Assembly (NCBI GenBank): GCA_021739645.1
Contig: JAIPBL010000047.1
Coordinates: 1 to 47,995, forward strand
Direction: 5' to 3'
Length of the DNA stretch: 47,995 bases
From: Saprospiraceae bacterium
GTDB lineage: Bacteria; Bacteroidota; Bacteroidia; Chitinophagales; Saprospiraceae
The notes beneath the pieces were generated by a model. It worked only from the letters and a program-made list of their open reading frames with translations. It did not search any database and was not told the DNA's origin. Shown one piece after another: positions 14,701 to 23,063 of the stretch. How positions within the stretch are numbered: the first letter of the stretch is position 1; each line of letters begins with the position of its first letter. A program made the position numbers and the translations under genes.

Positions 14701-15960
14701 ATGAATAAAAAGCTTTTTACCCTCCTTTTTTCTTTATTTTTAGCAATCTTGGGTCGCACTCAGTCCCTTACCGGCGAATGGGTAGGTGAAGTGACGCAGA
14801 CAGGAAAAGAAGTCAGTTTCCGCTATACTTTGTCGCTCACGCAAACCGACAACAAGGTTTACGGAACAGCTACCTCCAGCAATACCGATGGCAGCGGCGC
14901 CGCCAAATTTGAGGTGGGTGGCATCGTGGAAGGGCAGCAACTTATCCTCCAGGAAGTGCTGCAACTTGAGCCTGAAAATGCCCGCTGGTGCCTCAAGCAT
15001 ATCCGCTTGCAACTCGACAAGACCCAGCCCTCCCCCACCCTCTCTGGCAATTGGGAAGCCCAAGGTTGCAAGCCCGGCACAATGAAATTAGTTTTAAGTT
15101 CGCCAGTTGGCAGTGGGCAGTCGGCCCCCAGCCAATCCGCAATCCACAATCCGCAATCCGCAATCGTAGGCCGTTTCTCCGGAAGCCTCACCCAATCTGA
15201 CCGGGATTATGGCTTTTATTTTGAAATGGAATTCAAAAAAGACGGGACAGGCACCTCAATTATCGTTTCCGACGGCGAGGGTGGCAATGCTACGCACCGC
15301 CTTGATTGGACTTTCGATGAGGCGGCGCAACGATTGGATTTTGAGGAAACTGCCATCATCGAAGAGTCGGTGCCGAGCTGGCGCTGGTGCATGAAATCGG
15401 GCAGCCTTTTTTACCAAAAAGAAAAAAACCGCCACTCACTAAATGGCAACTGGCAAGGGTACATCGAAGGTGCTGACCCAAGAAGTGGTGCTTGTGCGCC
15501 CGGCAAGCTGTTCGTGGAGCAAGCCATTTTCGAGCAAAATGAAACTAACCCGCCAGCAATATCCGGTGAAATCGTTGCTGTTAAGCCTCCCGAAATTGGT
15601 CAATACGAAAAGAAAAACCAGCGGAATGTGGATGTGGAGCGGGTACTGGAAGTGAAAAGCAAGACGGTGCGCATCCGGGTTTGGGACAATGGCACCGTGG
15701 ACGGCGACGTGCTATCCCTTTTCCTCAACGGCGACCTCATCATCAAAAACTACCGGGTCACTCGTCAAAAATATGAGACCATTGTGAAGCTGGACAAACC
15801 CACCAATTTCATCATACTCCATGCACTCAATGTTGGCAGCATTTCCCCGAATACTGTTGCCGTTTCGGTGGATGACGGGTTTGGGGAACAGGTGGTCATC
15901 ATCAGTTCCAACCTGAAAACCAGCGGTGCGATTATGATTCGGGAGTTCACGGTGAAATAG
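14701..15960 (+). CDS. Secreted protein with two lipocalin-like domains and a C-terminal beta domain, function unknown
   Basis: 419-residue product with signal peptide (KLFTLLFSLFLAILGRTQS). Two internal repeats of about 110-120 residues begin LTGEWVGEVTQ... and GRFSGSLTQ...; each contains paired strands and ends in a matching C-rich segment (ARWCLKHIRLQL and SWRWCMKSGSLFY), followed by a GNW motif (SGNWEAQGCKPG; NGNWQGYIEG). This suggests duplicated lipocalin-like barrels. The last ~110 residues (RIRVWDNGTVDGDVLSLFLN...) form a separate beta domain seen in secreted Saprospiria proteins. The linker between the two repeats (near residues 133-156) is encoded by heptamer repeats of the intergenic type. 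I do not recognise a specific function; ligand binding in the periplasm is only a guess. The stop codon lies in a perfect inverted repeat shared with the convergent gene. Confidence 0.82.
   Translation: MNKKLFTLLFSLFLAILGRTQSLTGEWVGEVTQTGKEVSFRYTLSLTQTDNKVYGTATSSNTDGSGAAKFEVGGIVEGQQLILQEVLQLEPENARWCLKHIRLQLDKTQPSPTLSGNWEAQGCKPGTMKLVLSSPVGSGQSAPSQSAIHNPQSAIVGRFSGSLTQSDRDYGFYFEMEFKKDGTGTSIIVSDGEGGNATHRLDWTFDEAAQRLDFEETAIIEESVPSWRWCMKSGSLFYQKEKNRHSLNGNWQGYIEGADPRSGACAPGKLFVEQAIFEQNETNPPAISGEIVAVKPPEIGQYEKKNQRNVDVERVLEVKSKTVRIRVWDNGTVDGDVLSLFLNGDLIIKNYRVTRQKYETIVKLDKPTNFIILHALNVGSISPNTVAVSVDDGFGEQVVIISSNLKTSGAIMIREFTVK
15097..15165. repeat. Heptamer repeats inside a coding sequence
   Basis: An 18-nt word at 15097-15114 is identical to 20867-20884. 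It is followed by CAATCCG/CAATCCA heptamers at 15133-15160 (four head-to-tail copies). The block is in frame and encodes a Ser/Gln/Pro-rich linker. Confidence 0.88.
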
Positions 15961-16030
15961 CGCGTGAGAGGGTGAGAGAAGCGACGTACACTTTCTCACG
16001 CTCTCACCTCTCTCACCCTCTCACGCGCTA
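15958..16030. terminator. Bidirectional hairpin carrying both stop codons of convergent genes
   Basis: Perfect 22-bp inverted repeat, 15958-15979 and 16009-16030, built of gtgagag-type words. The plus-strand gene's TAG is the first three bases of the left arm, and the minus-strand gene's stop is the last three bases of the right arm, so the two stops are mirror images. It is a strong hairpin without a clean T-run and probably acts as a two-way terminator. Confidence 0.75.
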
Positions 16031-16810
16031 TTTCAATTCTAAGGCTGTCTTAAAATTACCCATCAACAAGGCAGAAAGGTCGTCATTTGACGGGTTGTAG
16101 GTGGAAAGATTGGATGGGTCAGCGAAGTCAATCGTCTGATTGCCAGCACCTTGCAAAAGTTTCAGCACATCGACCGACATGTTAAGGTCGAGGGTTTGCC
16201 CGTCATCCAAAGTGAAAGTCTTGAGGAGCGTCACCGTCTGGAGATTACTGTTTTTGGCAGGGAAAAGCTCGAATGGATTGTCCGCTGGGGAACCACCGAA
16301 GATGCCGTCGCCATTGAGGTCGTAAATGCCCGCCAGTTTCATAAAGAAAAAACTGTTGCCGTCCGCCCAGAAATGGGTGTCGAAAGCCTGCTTGAGCGGG
16401 TGACCTGCGCCGTAGTTTACCACAGAAGCTTTGTTCAGCCCTGAAGGGACACCAATGCTTATTTTGATGCCCCGGTACTTCACGGAAGGCACGGTGTGAA
16501 AGTAAAATGAGGCAGGCTGGACATTTCCCGGGTCGGTGTTGGCGCTAAAATCGGCGAGCGCCACTTCCAACAGGTCGGTTTCGTCTTCGGTCGCCGCTTC
16601 CAACAGCGTCACATTGCTGATGAAAAAATTGAATTGGTCAAACTGCACTTGGTTAGCGCCGCCAAACAGGTAGGGCTGGTTCATCACCAAAGGTTGACCA
16701 GCGAACTTGGCATCAATGTTCAACCGAATATTGCCCGAAGGGCCGAGTGTCACCTCATCGCCGCAAGATGCCAGAGAAACCAAGAGTAGGAAATAGAAAA
16801 ACTTTTTCAT
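16028..16810 (-). CDS. MbnP-like lipoprotein
   Basis: 260-residue lipoprotein (lipobox SLASC, Cys16) of the MbnP-like family. Members are periplasmic proteins encoded beside TonB-dependent receptors and, in methanotrophs, beside the copper-related MbnH peroxidase. Visible family blocks: NIRLNIDAKFAGQPL at the N-terminus, VQFDQFNFFISNVTLL, SFYFHTVPSVKYRGIKISIG, GHPLKQAFDTHFWADGNSF and FMKLAGIYDLNGDG. The start at 16810 was chosen over one eight codons upstream because it gives a clean signal peptide. The gene begins 54 bp downstream of the TonB receptor and is probably co-transcribed. No di-heme peroxidase gene is adjacent. A copper- or tryptophan-derived-ligand role is inferred from relatives only. 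Confidence 0.85.
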   Translation of the reverse strand: MKKFFYFLLLVSLASCGDEVTLGPSGNIRLNIDAKFAGQPLVMNQPYLFGGANQVQFDQFNFFISNVTLLEAATEDETDLLEVALADFSANTDPGNVQPASFYFHTVPSVKYRGIKISIGVPSGLNKASVVNYGAGHPLKQAFDTHFWADGNSFFFMKLAGIYDLNGDGIFGGSPADNPFELFPAKNSNLQTVTLLKTFTLDDGQTLDLNMSVDVLKLLQGAGNQTIDFADPSNLSTYNPSNDDLSALLMGNFKTALELK

Positions 16811-16864
16811 TTTTATAATTTTGAGACGTGGCATTCACGTCTATTTTTTTCAAAAATCAAGTCG

Positions 16865-19513
16865 TCAATTGCTCAAATTCACTCGAAACGAAACAATGAA
16901 ATTTCGGCCAGCAGCACTCACACCAGAAGCAAATGGACGATAGTGCAAGTCGGTGATATTCTCCACTGCGATATTTACCGTGAACAATTTCGAAATGTTA
17001 TACGAAGCATAAACATTGTAGGTCGCCCAAGCCAGTGTGCCGTCGAATACCGCCTTCCCGTTTTCTGGGTTTATGTGCCAGTAGCCGCTCTCTAAATTGT
17101 CTTCTGTGCCGCCACGGCCAATCACGGGGTCGCCGTTGCTGTCGAGGCTGACGTCGGAGACACCATATTGGTCAACTGTTTTTGCCGCTTGATAGCGCAC
17201 CACGCCGGAGAGCTTGATTTTGCCCGAGTGGAAGGTGAGGCTTGTAAACCCATGCATTGGAGGGATATGGTCCAGTGGCGCAAGCGTATCGAATACCACT
17301 TTGCCTTGGTCGTCCTTCACCTCAAAAGAGGAAACGCCGTTGGTGTAGCTGAGCGTGGATGCCAGTGCCCATTTCTCCCCAAACCGGAGCTGTGCCTCTC
17401 CACTAACACCTTTGATGATGCCTTTGATGGCGTTCACGTTCGCACGGGTTTCGTACAGGTTACCGTCCACCGTCACCAAGTTTGTGCCGTCTGGAAGGTT
17501 GAAAGCACGGCGGGTCATCAGGCCTTTTACGTATGTGTAATACCCTGTCAGCGCTAGTTTCATCCTGAAACCGTTGGCGCTTTTCCCAACTTCCTGTGCG
17601 AGGGCCAATTCCCCATTGTAGGAGCGCTCCGGCAGCAGGTCGGGGTTTGGGATGGAGATGAAGCCGTTCTTCGGGCGGAACTGAGAGTAGTCGTCAATGT
17701 TCGGTGAGCGGAATGCTTTTGAGCCAATGACCCGCACTTCCGTACCTCCCTGCGATTTCCAGGTGCTACCCAACGACCAGGTGAGGTCGCTGTTTATGGA
17801 ACCGACGCCGGGGTCAATGTACTCGGCAGGCCAGATGATGGTACTGTCAGCAGAGAACTCCGAATGCAGTTTTGCTCTGGTAAAACGCAGTCCAGCATTG
17901 AGCGCCAGCGACGTGTCGGCGGAGGTGACCCGGTAATTGGCGTAGCCAGCCAATGTGGTCACGGTGTTCAATCCGGGATAACGGGAAAGTGCATTCTTCG
18001 TAATGGACTCGCTCTGGATTTTCACCCTACCCGATTCCGAGTGGACGTCGTTGTGGTTCACATCCACGCCGTACATCAGTTTTTGCTGCCCGTTTTCCGT
18101 GATGTTTTTGTCAAAATCAGCGGTCAGCGAGTAGATATAGACGTTTTCCAACTGGAATATCCGTTGGCTCTTGTGAAGCACCCGCTGAAGGCGATTCTCG
18201 TGCAGCCGCTGGAAAGACCCAATGACCGTGGCCCTATCATAAAGGCTTGTCGGCTTCGAAAATCTTGTTTTCAAGGATGCCATCAGTCGGCGCTGCGGCC
18301 CGTAAAACCACTCCGCATAGCGCAAGCTCGTAGGATCGGTTGGGTCTTTCAGCTCGGTGAGAAAATCATAGCGAGGCACGTCCGTGCTGGTTGACTGCTG
18401 GAAATTCAACACCGCAAAAAAGTTGCGGTTCGGCTGGTATTTGATTTTTTGCAAAAAATCAATCTGCGAGTAAGCAGTACCGATTTGCACGTTGTAGTTG
18501 GGTTTGTACCCACCGCTACCGTCATTTATCACGTTCTCTATCACCTCGTCGTTGTCGCCGTTTCGGCGCACAAAATAGAGGCGCTTGCCAAAGTCCTCAT
18601 AACCAACGGGGCGGTTGTCACCGGAACGCAGGTCGTTGTAATCGGTGAAGGTCAGGCTGGTGAGCGATGCCCAATTTTTCTTGCCGTAGTTCACATCGGC
18701 GTGAACGGATTTCTCTTGGTTCGCCGAAGAATAACGGGTGTAAAGGCTAGACTCCACGACTGATGGCTGGTCGCCAAGTGCGAGTTTTGGCTCTTTCGAG
18801 CGGAAATGGATGACACCACCCAGCGCATCACTTCCATAAAGCAACGAACCTGGCCCGAAGATGACCTCTGTGCGCTCCAGCATGGCATTGTCCACGGTAA
18901 TCGAGTTCTGCAAGTGACCACTGCGATAGACAGCACTGTTCATGCGCACCCCATCCACCACAAGCAGCACCCGGTTGGCTTCAAAACCACGCAGCACGGG
19001 GCTTCCACCGCCCATCTGTGTTTTTTGGACAAAAACGCCTGCCGTGTTCCAGAGCGCATCCGCCGTGGTCTGCGGCTCGAAGAAGGCGATGTCCTGCTTG
19101 GTTATTTTTTGGAAAGTGTAGGGTACCTGCGAGGGCAAGTCGTCACGGCGCCCGATGACCACCACCTCGTTCAGCTCCGTAGCGGATCGGGTCATTCTGA
19201 TGATGCCGTTGCGGCGACGGATTTCGTAAAAAGGAAGTTGCAGCAGGTTGTAACCAATGAAGCTGAAATTGATTTCTTCTTTGTTGTCCAAATCAACGAG
19301 AGTAGCCTTCCCATTTTCATCGGTCGTAGTGGCTACCTTTTGCTGGTCATTGGTGAAAACGTTGACGCCGTACATCGGCTCACCTTTTTCATCCAAAACA
19401 GTTACGACGTACTCGTAGGTTGTTGAACTTGCGTTTGCAGCAGCTTTTTGGTGAAAAAAGGCCACGAAAAGCAGGCAAAGCATTGCGGGAATTGTGGTGT
19501 AGCGTTTAAACAT
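16865..19513 (-). CDS. TonB-dependent outer-membrane receptor
   Basis: 882-residue receptor of the classic siderophore/heme/cobalamin type. Order: signal peptide (MLCLLFVAFFHQKAAA), a carboxypeptidase-regulatory-like beta domain (VLDEKGEPMYGVNVFTND..., residues about 37-110), a plug domain with LRGFEANRVLLVVDGVRMN and IFGPGSLLYGSDALGGVIHF, and a 22-strand-type barrel. The barrel ends in the aromatic-hydrophobic motif FIVSFRVNL expected for outer-membrane insertion. It leads an operon with the MbnP-like lipoprotein, which may capture or process the same ligand. The ligand is unknown; copper chelate or heme are possibilities by analogy. Confidence 0.94.
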   Translation of the reverse strand: MFKRYTTIPAMLCLLFVAFFHQKAAANASSTTYEYVVTVLDEKGEPMYGVNVFTNDQQKVATTTDENGKATLVDLDNKEEINFSFIGYNLLQLPFYEIRRRNGIIRMTRSATELNEVVVIGRRDDLPSQVPYTFQKITKQDIAFFEPQTTADALWNTAGVFVQKTQMGGGSPVLRGFEANRVLLVVDGVRMNSAVYRSGHLQNSITVDNAMLERTEVIFGPGSLLYGSDALGGVIHFRSKEPKLALGDQPSVVESSLYTRYSSANQEKSVHADVNYGKKNWASLTSLTFTDYNDLRSGDNRPVGYEDFGKRLYFVRRNGDNDEVIENVINDGSGGYKPNYNVQIGTAYSQIDFLQKIKYQPNRNFFAVLNFQQSTSTDVPRYDFLTELKDPTDPTSLRYAEWFYGPQRRLMASLKTRFSKPTSLYDRATVIGSFQRLHENRLQRVLHKSQRIFQLENVYIYSLTADFDKNITENGQQKLMYGVDVNHNDVHSESGRVKIQSESITKNALSRYPGLNTVTTLAGYANYRVTSADTSLALNAGLRFTRAKLHSEFSADSTIIWPAEYIDPGVGSINSDLTWSLGSTWKSQGGTEVRVIGSKAFRSPNIDDYSQFRPKNGFISIPNPDLLPERSYNGELALAQEVGKSANGFRMKLALTGYYTYVKGLMTRRAFNLPDGTNLVTVDGNLYETRANVNAIKGIIKGVSGEAQLRFGEKWALASTLSYTNGVSSFEVKDDQGKVVFDTLAPLDHIPPMHGFTSLTFHSGKIKLSGVVRYQAAKTVDQYGVSDVSLDSNGDPVIGRGGTEDNLESGYWHINPENGKAVFDGTLAWATYNVYASYNISKLFTVNIAVENITDLHYRPFASGVSAAGRNFIVSFRVNLSN

Positions 19514-19660
19514 GGGTCAATCGAATGATTAATTACTGTCAAATTATGAACGAGTGAACTCGAAGTGGGGGGAGAAGCTGAGGCTGGACGGTATGAAAAA
19601 GGACTGCTTACAAAAGCCAACCCGCGGACAACTTGTGGGAGCGACCAAATCGAATGAATG

Positions 19661-20833
19661 CTATTTGGGCAATTGGATGGTAAAGGTCGTCCCTTCGTTC
19701 AGCACCGACTTTTTGACAAAAATCTTGCCGGAATGGTATTCATCAATAATCCGTTTTGTTAACGAAAGGCCAAGCCCCCAGCCCCTTTTCTTGGTGGTGT
19801 AGCCGGGTTGGAAGACGGTTTTGAACTTAGAGGCGGGAATGCCCTTGCCCGTGTCGGAGATATCAATGAACACATGGCGGGGGTCTTGGTAAACGGTGGC
19901 GCTGATACTGCCAGTACCCTCCATAGAATCGAGGGCATTGCGGAGCAGGTTTTCAACCACCCACTCAAAAAGGTGAGAATTTATTTGGACAATTACTGGT
20001 TCAAAATCTGTTGGTTGCGGAAAGTAGAACTCAATCTTACGGCTGGCACGGCGCTGCATGTACGCCCGGCATTTTTCCAGTTCGTCAAAAATGTTGACAG
20101 GCTTGAGTTCCGGTGCAGAGCCGATTTTGGAGAAGCGGTCGGCGATGAGTTCGAGGCGCACCACGTCGTTGCCGAGTTCGTCGAGGACTTCGTTCACCTC
20201 AGCGTCATCCTCCCGCAGTGCCCGCAGGTGCTCAATCCATGCCACGATGCCGCTGATGGGCGTGCCGAGCTGGTGGGCTGTTTCCTTGGCCATGCCCGCC
20301 CAGACCCGGTTCTGCTCCGCCCGGCGGCTGGTGCTGAAACCGAGGTAGCCGAAGGCGATAAAGGCAGCAATGAGGATAAATTGCAGGATGGGGTAGAGTT
20401 TGAGCAGGCGCAAAATCAAAGAGTGTTCAAAGTATAGATGTTGGCTGCCCCAAGGCGTTGACACTATGATTGGTTCTATATTTTCAGCCCTAAAGTCTTC
20501 AAGTTTTTGTACCAAAAATACCTGGTTTGTATCCAGTTCGAGTCCAAAGTTTCTCCCTTCCTGCGGGTTGCCCTGCTCATCCACTAGCAAAATTGGAACC
20601 GTGGTATTTTCAGAAAGAAAATTGGTCTGGAAGCTCACATCGCACTGCATGGTGTCCTCCATCGCCTGGCTGAGGGTTTCGAGGGCAGTCTTCAATTGCT
20701 GCACTTTTTTCACTTCCTCTTGCTCCAACTTGTCGGTCAGGTACTTTGTGTAGAACATGGAAATCAACACGATGACCGCCCCGGCAGCTGCGAGGTACCA
20801 TTTCCAACGTGATTTTCTTTTGTAGATATCCAT
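19661..20833 (-). CDS. Sensor histidine kinase
   Basis: 390-residue membrane histidine kinase. Two transmembrane segments (YLAAAGAVIVLISMFYT, 13-29; LYPILQFILIAAFIAFGYLG, about 146-165) flank a periplasmic sensor region of ~115 residues. The HisKA phospho-acceptor is H187 in KETAHQLGTPIS. The ATPase domain has the N box ENLLRNALDS, G1 DTGKGIP and G2 GWGLGLSLTK. No response regulator is adjacent, so it is an orphan kinase in this context. It follows the polysaccharide genes on the same strand but is separated from them by 128 bp of inverted heptamer repeats, so membership in that operon is doubtful. Confidence 0.93.
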   Translation of the reverse strand: MDIYKRKSRWKWYLAAAGAVIVLISMFYTKYLTDKLEQEEVKKVQQLKTALETLSQAMEDTMQCDVSFQTNFLSENTTVPILLVDEQGNPQEGRNFGLELDTNQVFLVQKLEDFRAENIEPIIVSTPWGSQHLYFEHSLILRLLKLYPILQFILIAAFIAFGYLGFSTSRRAEQNRVWAGMAKETAHQLGTPISGIVAWIEHLRALREDDAEVNEVLDELGNDVVRLELIADRFSKIGSAPELKPVNIFDELEKCRAYMQRRASRKIEFYFPQPTDFEPVIVQINSHLFEWVVENLLRNALDSMEGTGSISATVYQDPRHVFIDISDTGKGIPASKFKTVFQPGYTTKKRGWGLGLSLTKRIIDEYHSGKIFVKKSVLNEGTTFTIQLPK

Positions 20834-20864
20834 GTTTTTGAAGTTCGACAGTCTTTTTGAGTTA

Positions 20865-20997
20865 GCAGTTCGCCAGTTGGCAGTCAGCGGGCAGTCCGTT
20901 AGTCATAAAGTCTTTTGCCGTTCGACACGGTACTGGCTAAACAACTGGCGAACTGCCAACTTTAAATCTGACTGCCAACTGTCAACTGGCGAACTGC
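20865..20997. repeat. Inverted heptamer repeat (AGTTGGC/AGTTCGC family)
   Basis: The word at 20865-20886 recurs inverted at 20969-20997 with one extra 7-bp unit, and a further partial copy lies at 20943-20960. The right arm runs into the 3' coding end of the O-antigen ligase gene, whose last residues (RQLTVGSQI) are repeat-derived. Confidence 0.85.
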
Positions 20998-22416
20998 GGA
21001 CTTATTCGCAATGTCCACATTCACCAAAACCGCCATGCAAAGAAAGAAAAACGAACCGATTTTGTCCGTTTCCACCAGGTCGTTCATTAGCAGCAGGCCG
21101 TCAATGATGACCGTGGTCATCATCACCATCATCACCAGCCGCTGGCGGGCGGGGTCAGTGGTTTGGTGATAAATGCGTTCGCCCGTTAAAAGTACGATGA
21201 AAACCAATGCCACGAAAAGCAAGCCACCGAGGTAGCCCTGCTCCACCGCCGTCATCAGGTAGTAACAGTGGATCCCGGAGCCTTCCGTATTCAGACTGAC
21301 GTAGGTGCGGAAGCCGTGCAGCGTGTAGGTTTTGTAAAAATAGGTGAAAGTACCCGGCCCGAAGCCCAAAACTGGCCGCTCACTAATCATGTGGCCACCT
21401 GCCACCCAGCGATAGACCCGCTCCATCGTGCTCACGTCCTGGCCCTTCGTCGTGGAATTGAGCAGGTCGCCAAACTCAGCGTGGGTGATGGTTTTCTCGT
21501 AAACGGGCTTGTGGTCGAGGTAGTTGTTGTGGCGCACCATGCCAGCAATGTAAAGCAGGGCCAGCAATGCAGCCACGGCAAGCCCGTATTTCATCAACCG
21601 CCATTTTATCCCAAAATAAGCAGCCACGGCTATGGCCAGTGTCCCATACGCCGCACGGGTGTACGAAAATTGGATGCCGATGAGCAGTATCACCGTCGCA
21701 CCGGCCAACACCATCCACGGCCAAGACCAAGTGCGGTACATCTGTCGGGTGAACCAGACGAACGGGAAAAAGATGGTCAGCATACAGGCGTAGGCGACTT
21801 TGTTGCGATAAAACGGCTGCACCACCGTGTGGATAGCGTCAAAACTGAAGCCTACCGCTGCATGTTTGCGAAGCACATAAAAAATGGTGAAAATCAATGG
21901 GAAAAGGACTACCCAAACCAGCCGTTTCAAATCCTTTTCTTCCTTCAAAATATGGCCCGCCAAGAAGAAAAACGTGGTGACGTACCAGATTTTAGCCAAG
22001 GAATACTTGAAGGAAATCATCAAGTTTTGCGAGGTGATGGACGTGATGAGAAACCAGCCCAGGTGTGCCAGCAACGCCAATGTGATGGGGTGCTTGATGA
22101 AGTCGGTGCTGAGTGTTCGCCCATTGCGGAGCATGTAAACAAAATAAATCCCCATCAGCAGCACCGTCATGAACTCGGTGGGCATGTCCGTCACCGTGCC
22201 GTTCGGCAGCCAGACCTCGACGGTGAGGGGGATGAAAAAAAAGAGCAGGTAAAAAATCTTGCGGAAATCAACCAAGGCGAGGTACCCAAACAGTGCAGCC
22301 GCCGGGATGCCCGCCAGCCAATACCAACCGCCAGCGACGCCCACCAGCAGGCTCAACACCGTGATGGTGCCAAAACCGATGAGTAGGTTGCGGGTTTGTA
22401 GGTAGGCGAAGGTCAT
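20962..22416 (-). CDS. O-antigen ligase/polymerase-type membrane protein (Wzy/WaaL-like)
   Basis: 484-residue polytopic protein with about 11-12 hydrophobic helices and a large periplasmic loop after the middle helices. It carries the family pattern SYTRAAYGTLAIAV followed by the loop with GHMISERPVLGFGPGTF and the histidine-bearing GSGIHCYYLMTAVEQGYLG, typical of O-antigen ligase/Wzy C (PF04932). Such enzymes join lipid-linked glycan repeat units to each other or to an acceptor on the periplasmic face. It overlaps the preceding nucleotidyltransferase gene by ATGA and lies downstream of Wzz and Wzx, consistent with a polysaccharide export operon. The last ~10 residues come from the adjacent heptamer repeat. 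Ligase and polymerase roles cannot be told apart. Confidence 0.9.
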   Translation of the reverse strand: MTFAYLQTRNLLIGFGTITVLSLLVGVAGGWYWLAGIPAAALFGYLALVDFRKIFYLLFFFIPLTVEVWLPNGTVTDMPTEFMTVLLMGIYFVYMLRNGRTLSTDFIKHPITLALLAHLGWFLITSITSQNLMISFKYSLAKIWYVTTFFFLAGHILKEEKDLKRLVWVVLFPLIFTIFYVLRKHAAVGFSFDAIHTVVQPFYRNKVAYACMLTIFFPFVWFTRQMYRTWSWPWMVLAGATVILLIGIQFSYTRAAYGTLAIAVAAYFGIKWRLMKYGLAVAALLALLYIAGMVRHNNYLDHKPVYEKTITHAEFGDLLNSTTKGQDVSTMERVYRWVAGGHMISERPVLGFGPGTFTYFYKTYTLHGFRTYVSLNTEGSGIHCYYLMTAVEQGYLGGLLFVALVFIVLLTGERIYHQTTDPARQRLVMMVMMTTVIIDGLLLMNDLVETDKIGSFFFLCMAVLVNVDIANKSAVRQLTVGSQI

Positions 22417-22874
22417 ATATTAGGGGTTCCTCCTTTTTTGTTCAAAAGGTTTTCTATATCCTCTAAATCCTTTGGCCGGCCTACTGCCTGTTTGTTTTTG
22501 ATGAGGTGGTCGAGGTTAATGAAATTGTATGTTATATTGTCAATTTCAACCTCCTCCCTGTTTTCAAAACATGTTTCAAAATTGATTCCCAAGGTACTGG
22601 AAAGAATGTCAATCCTGTCTGGGGCTACCCCGATTTGCACGGTGGTATTGAGCGTGGTAAAATTTTCGACTTGAAAATCATACACCTCGTATCCAAAATG
22701 AAGCAAGGCAAGTATTAGGTTCTCCGCATTTTCACGGGTTGGTTCTACGATGATGTCCAAGTCGCCCGTGTAGCGCAAGTACCCCCAATAATTGACAGCC
22801 TGGCCACCAAGTATTATGTACTTGATATTATGTTCGTTCAATAATTTTATAAACCGTTTGAAATGGTCTGTCAT
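22413..22874 (-). CDS. Nucleotidyltransferase-fold protein (DUF6036-like)
   Basis: 153 residues from ATG 22874 (a GTG at 22901 is in frame). The N-terminal half has a DNA-polymerase-beta-type nucleotidyltransferase signature: LGGQAVNYWGYLRYTGDLDI with the GG and the D-x-D acidic pair, and a third acid in VAPDRIDIL. The C-terminal helix LDHLIKNKQAVGRPKDLEDI resembles that of AbiEii/MNT-like antitoxin or toxin NTases. It overlaps the small gene upstream by 47 bp and the ligase gene downstream by 4 bp. The pair with the 69-residue protein resembles a toxin-antitoxin or MNT/HEPN-like module embedded in the glycan operon; function is not established. Confidence 0.85.
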   Translation of the reverse strand: MTDHFKRFIKLLNEHNIKYIILGGQAVNYWGYLRYTGDLDIIVEPTRENAENLILALLHFGYEVYDFQVENFTTLNTTVQIGVAPDRIDILSSTLGINFETCFENREEVEIDNITYNFINLDHLIKNKQAVGRPKDLEDIENLLNKKGGTPNI

Positions 22875-23037
22875 GGATATAAGGAATTTTTTGCCCCACA
22901 CAATATAGCATCCATGCCTGTTCTCTCAGCCGGAGCATGGCATTCCATCGCTCTGACGGTGGCCTCGTTCTCCAATATGCTACATCATTCTGTTGCTCGT
23001 CAAATGTTGTTACCCTGATAATTTTAGTTGCAGCCAT
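22828..23037 (-). CDS. Small protein paired with the nucleotidyltransferase
   Basis: 69 residues from ATG 23037 (a TTG at 23067 is in frame and overlaps the Wzz stop). The sequence TFDEQQNDVAYWRTRPPSERW and the segment with LREQAWMLY recall a small-protein family found immediately before nucleotidyltransferase genes in Bacteroidota. It is basic, has no signal or membrane segment, and overlaps the NTase gene by 47 bp out of frame, implying coupled translation. I do not recognise a biochemical role; an antitoxin-like or substrate partner of the NTase is inferred from the gene arrangement. Confidence 0.72.
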   Translation of the reverse strand: MAATKIIRVTTFDEQQNDVAYWRTRPPSERWNAMLRLREQAWMLYCVGQKIPYIHDRPFQTVYKIIERT

Positions 23038-23063
23038 CTTGATTTTTTTCAAAATTAATCCAA

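Noticed and set aside
21268-22386. 372-codon plus-strand ORF antisense to the O-antigen ligase gene
   Set aside because: His/Gln/Arg-rich translation without any recognisable motif; it mirrors a clear membrane protein on the other strand.
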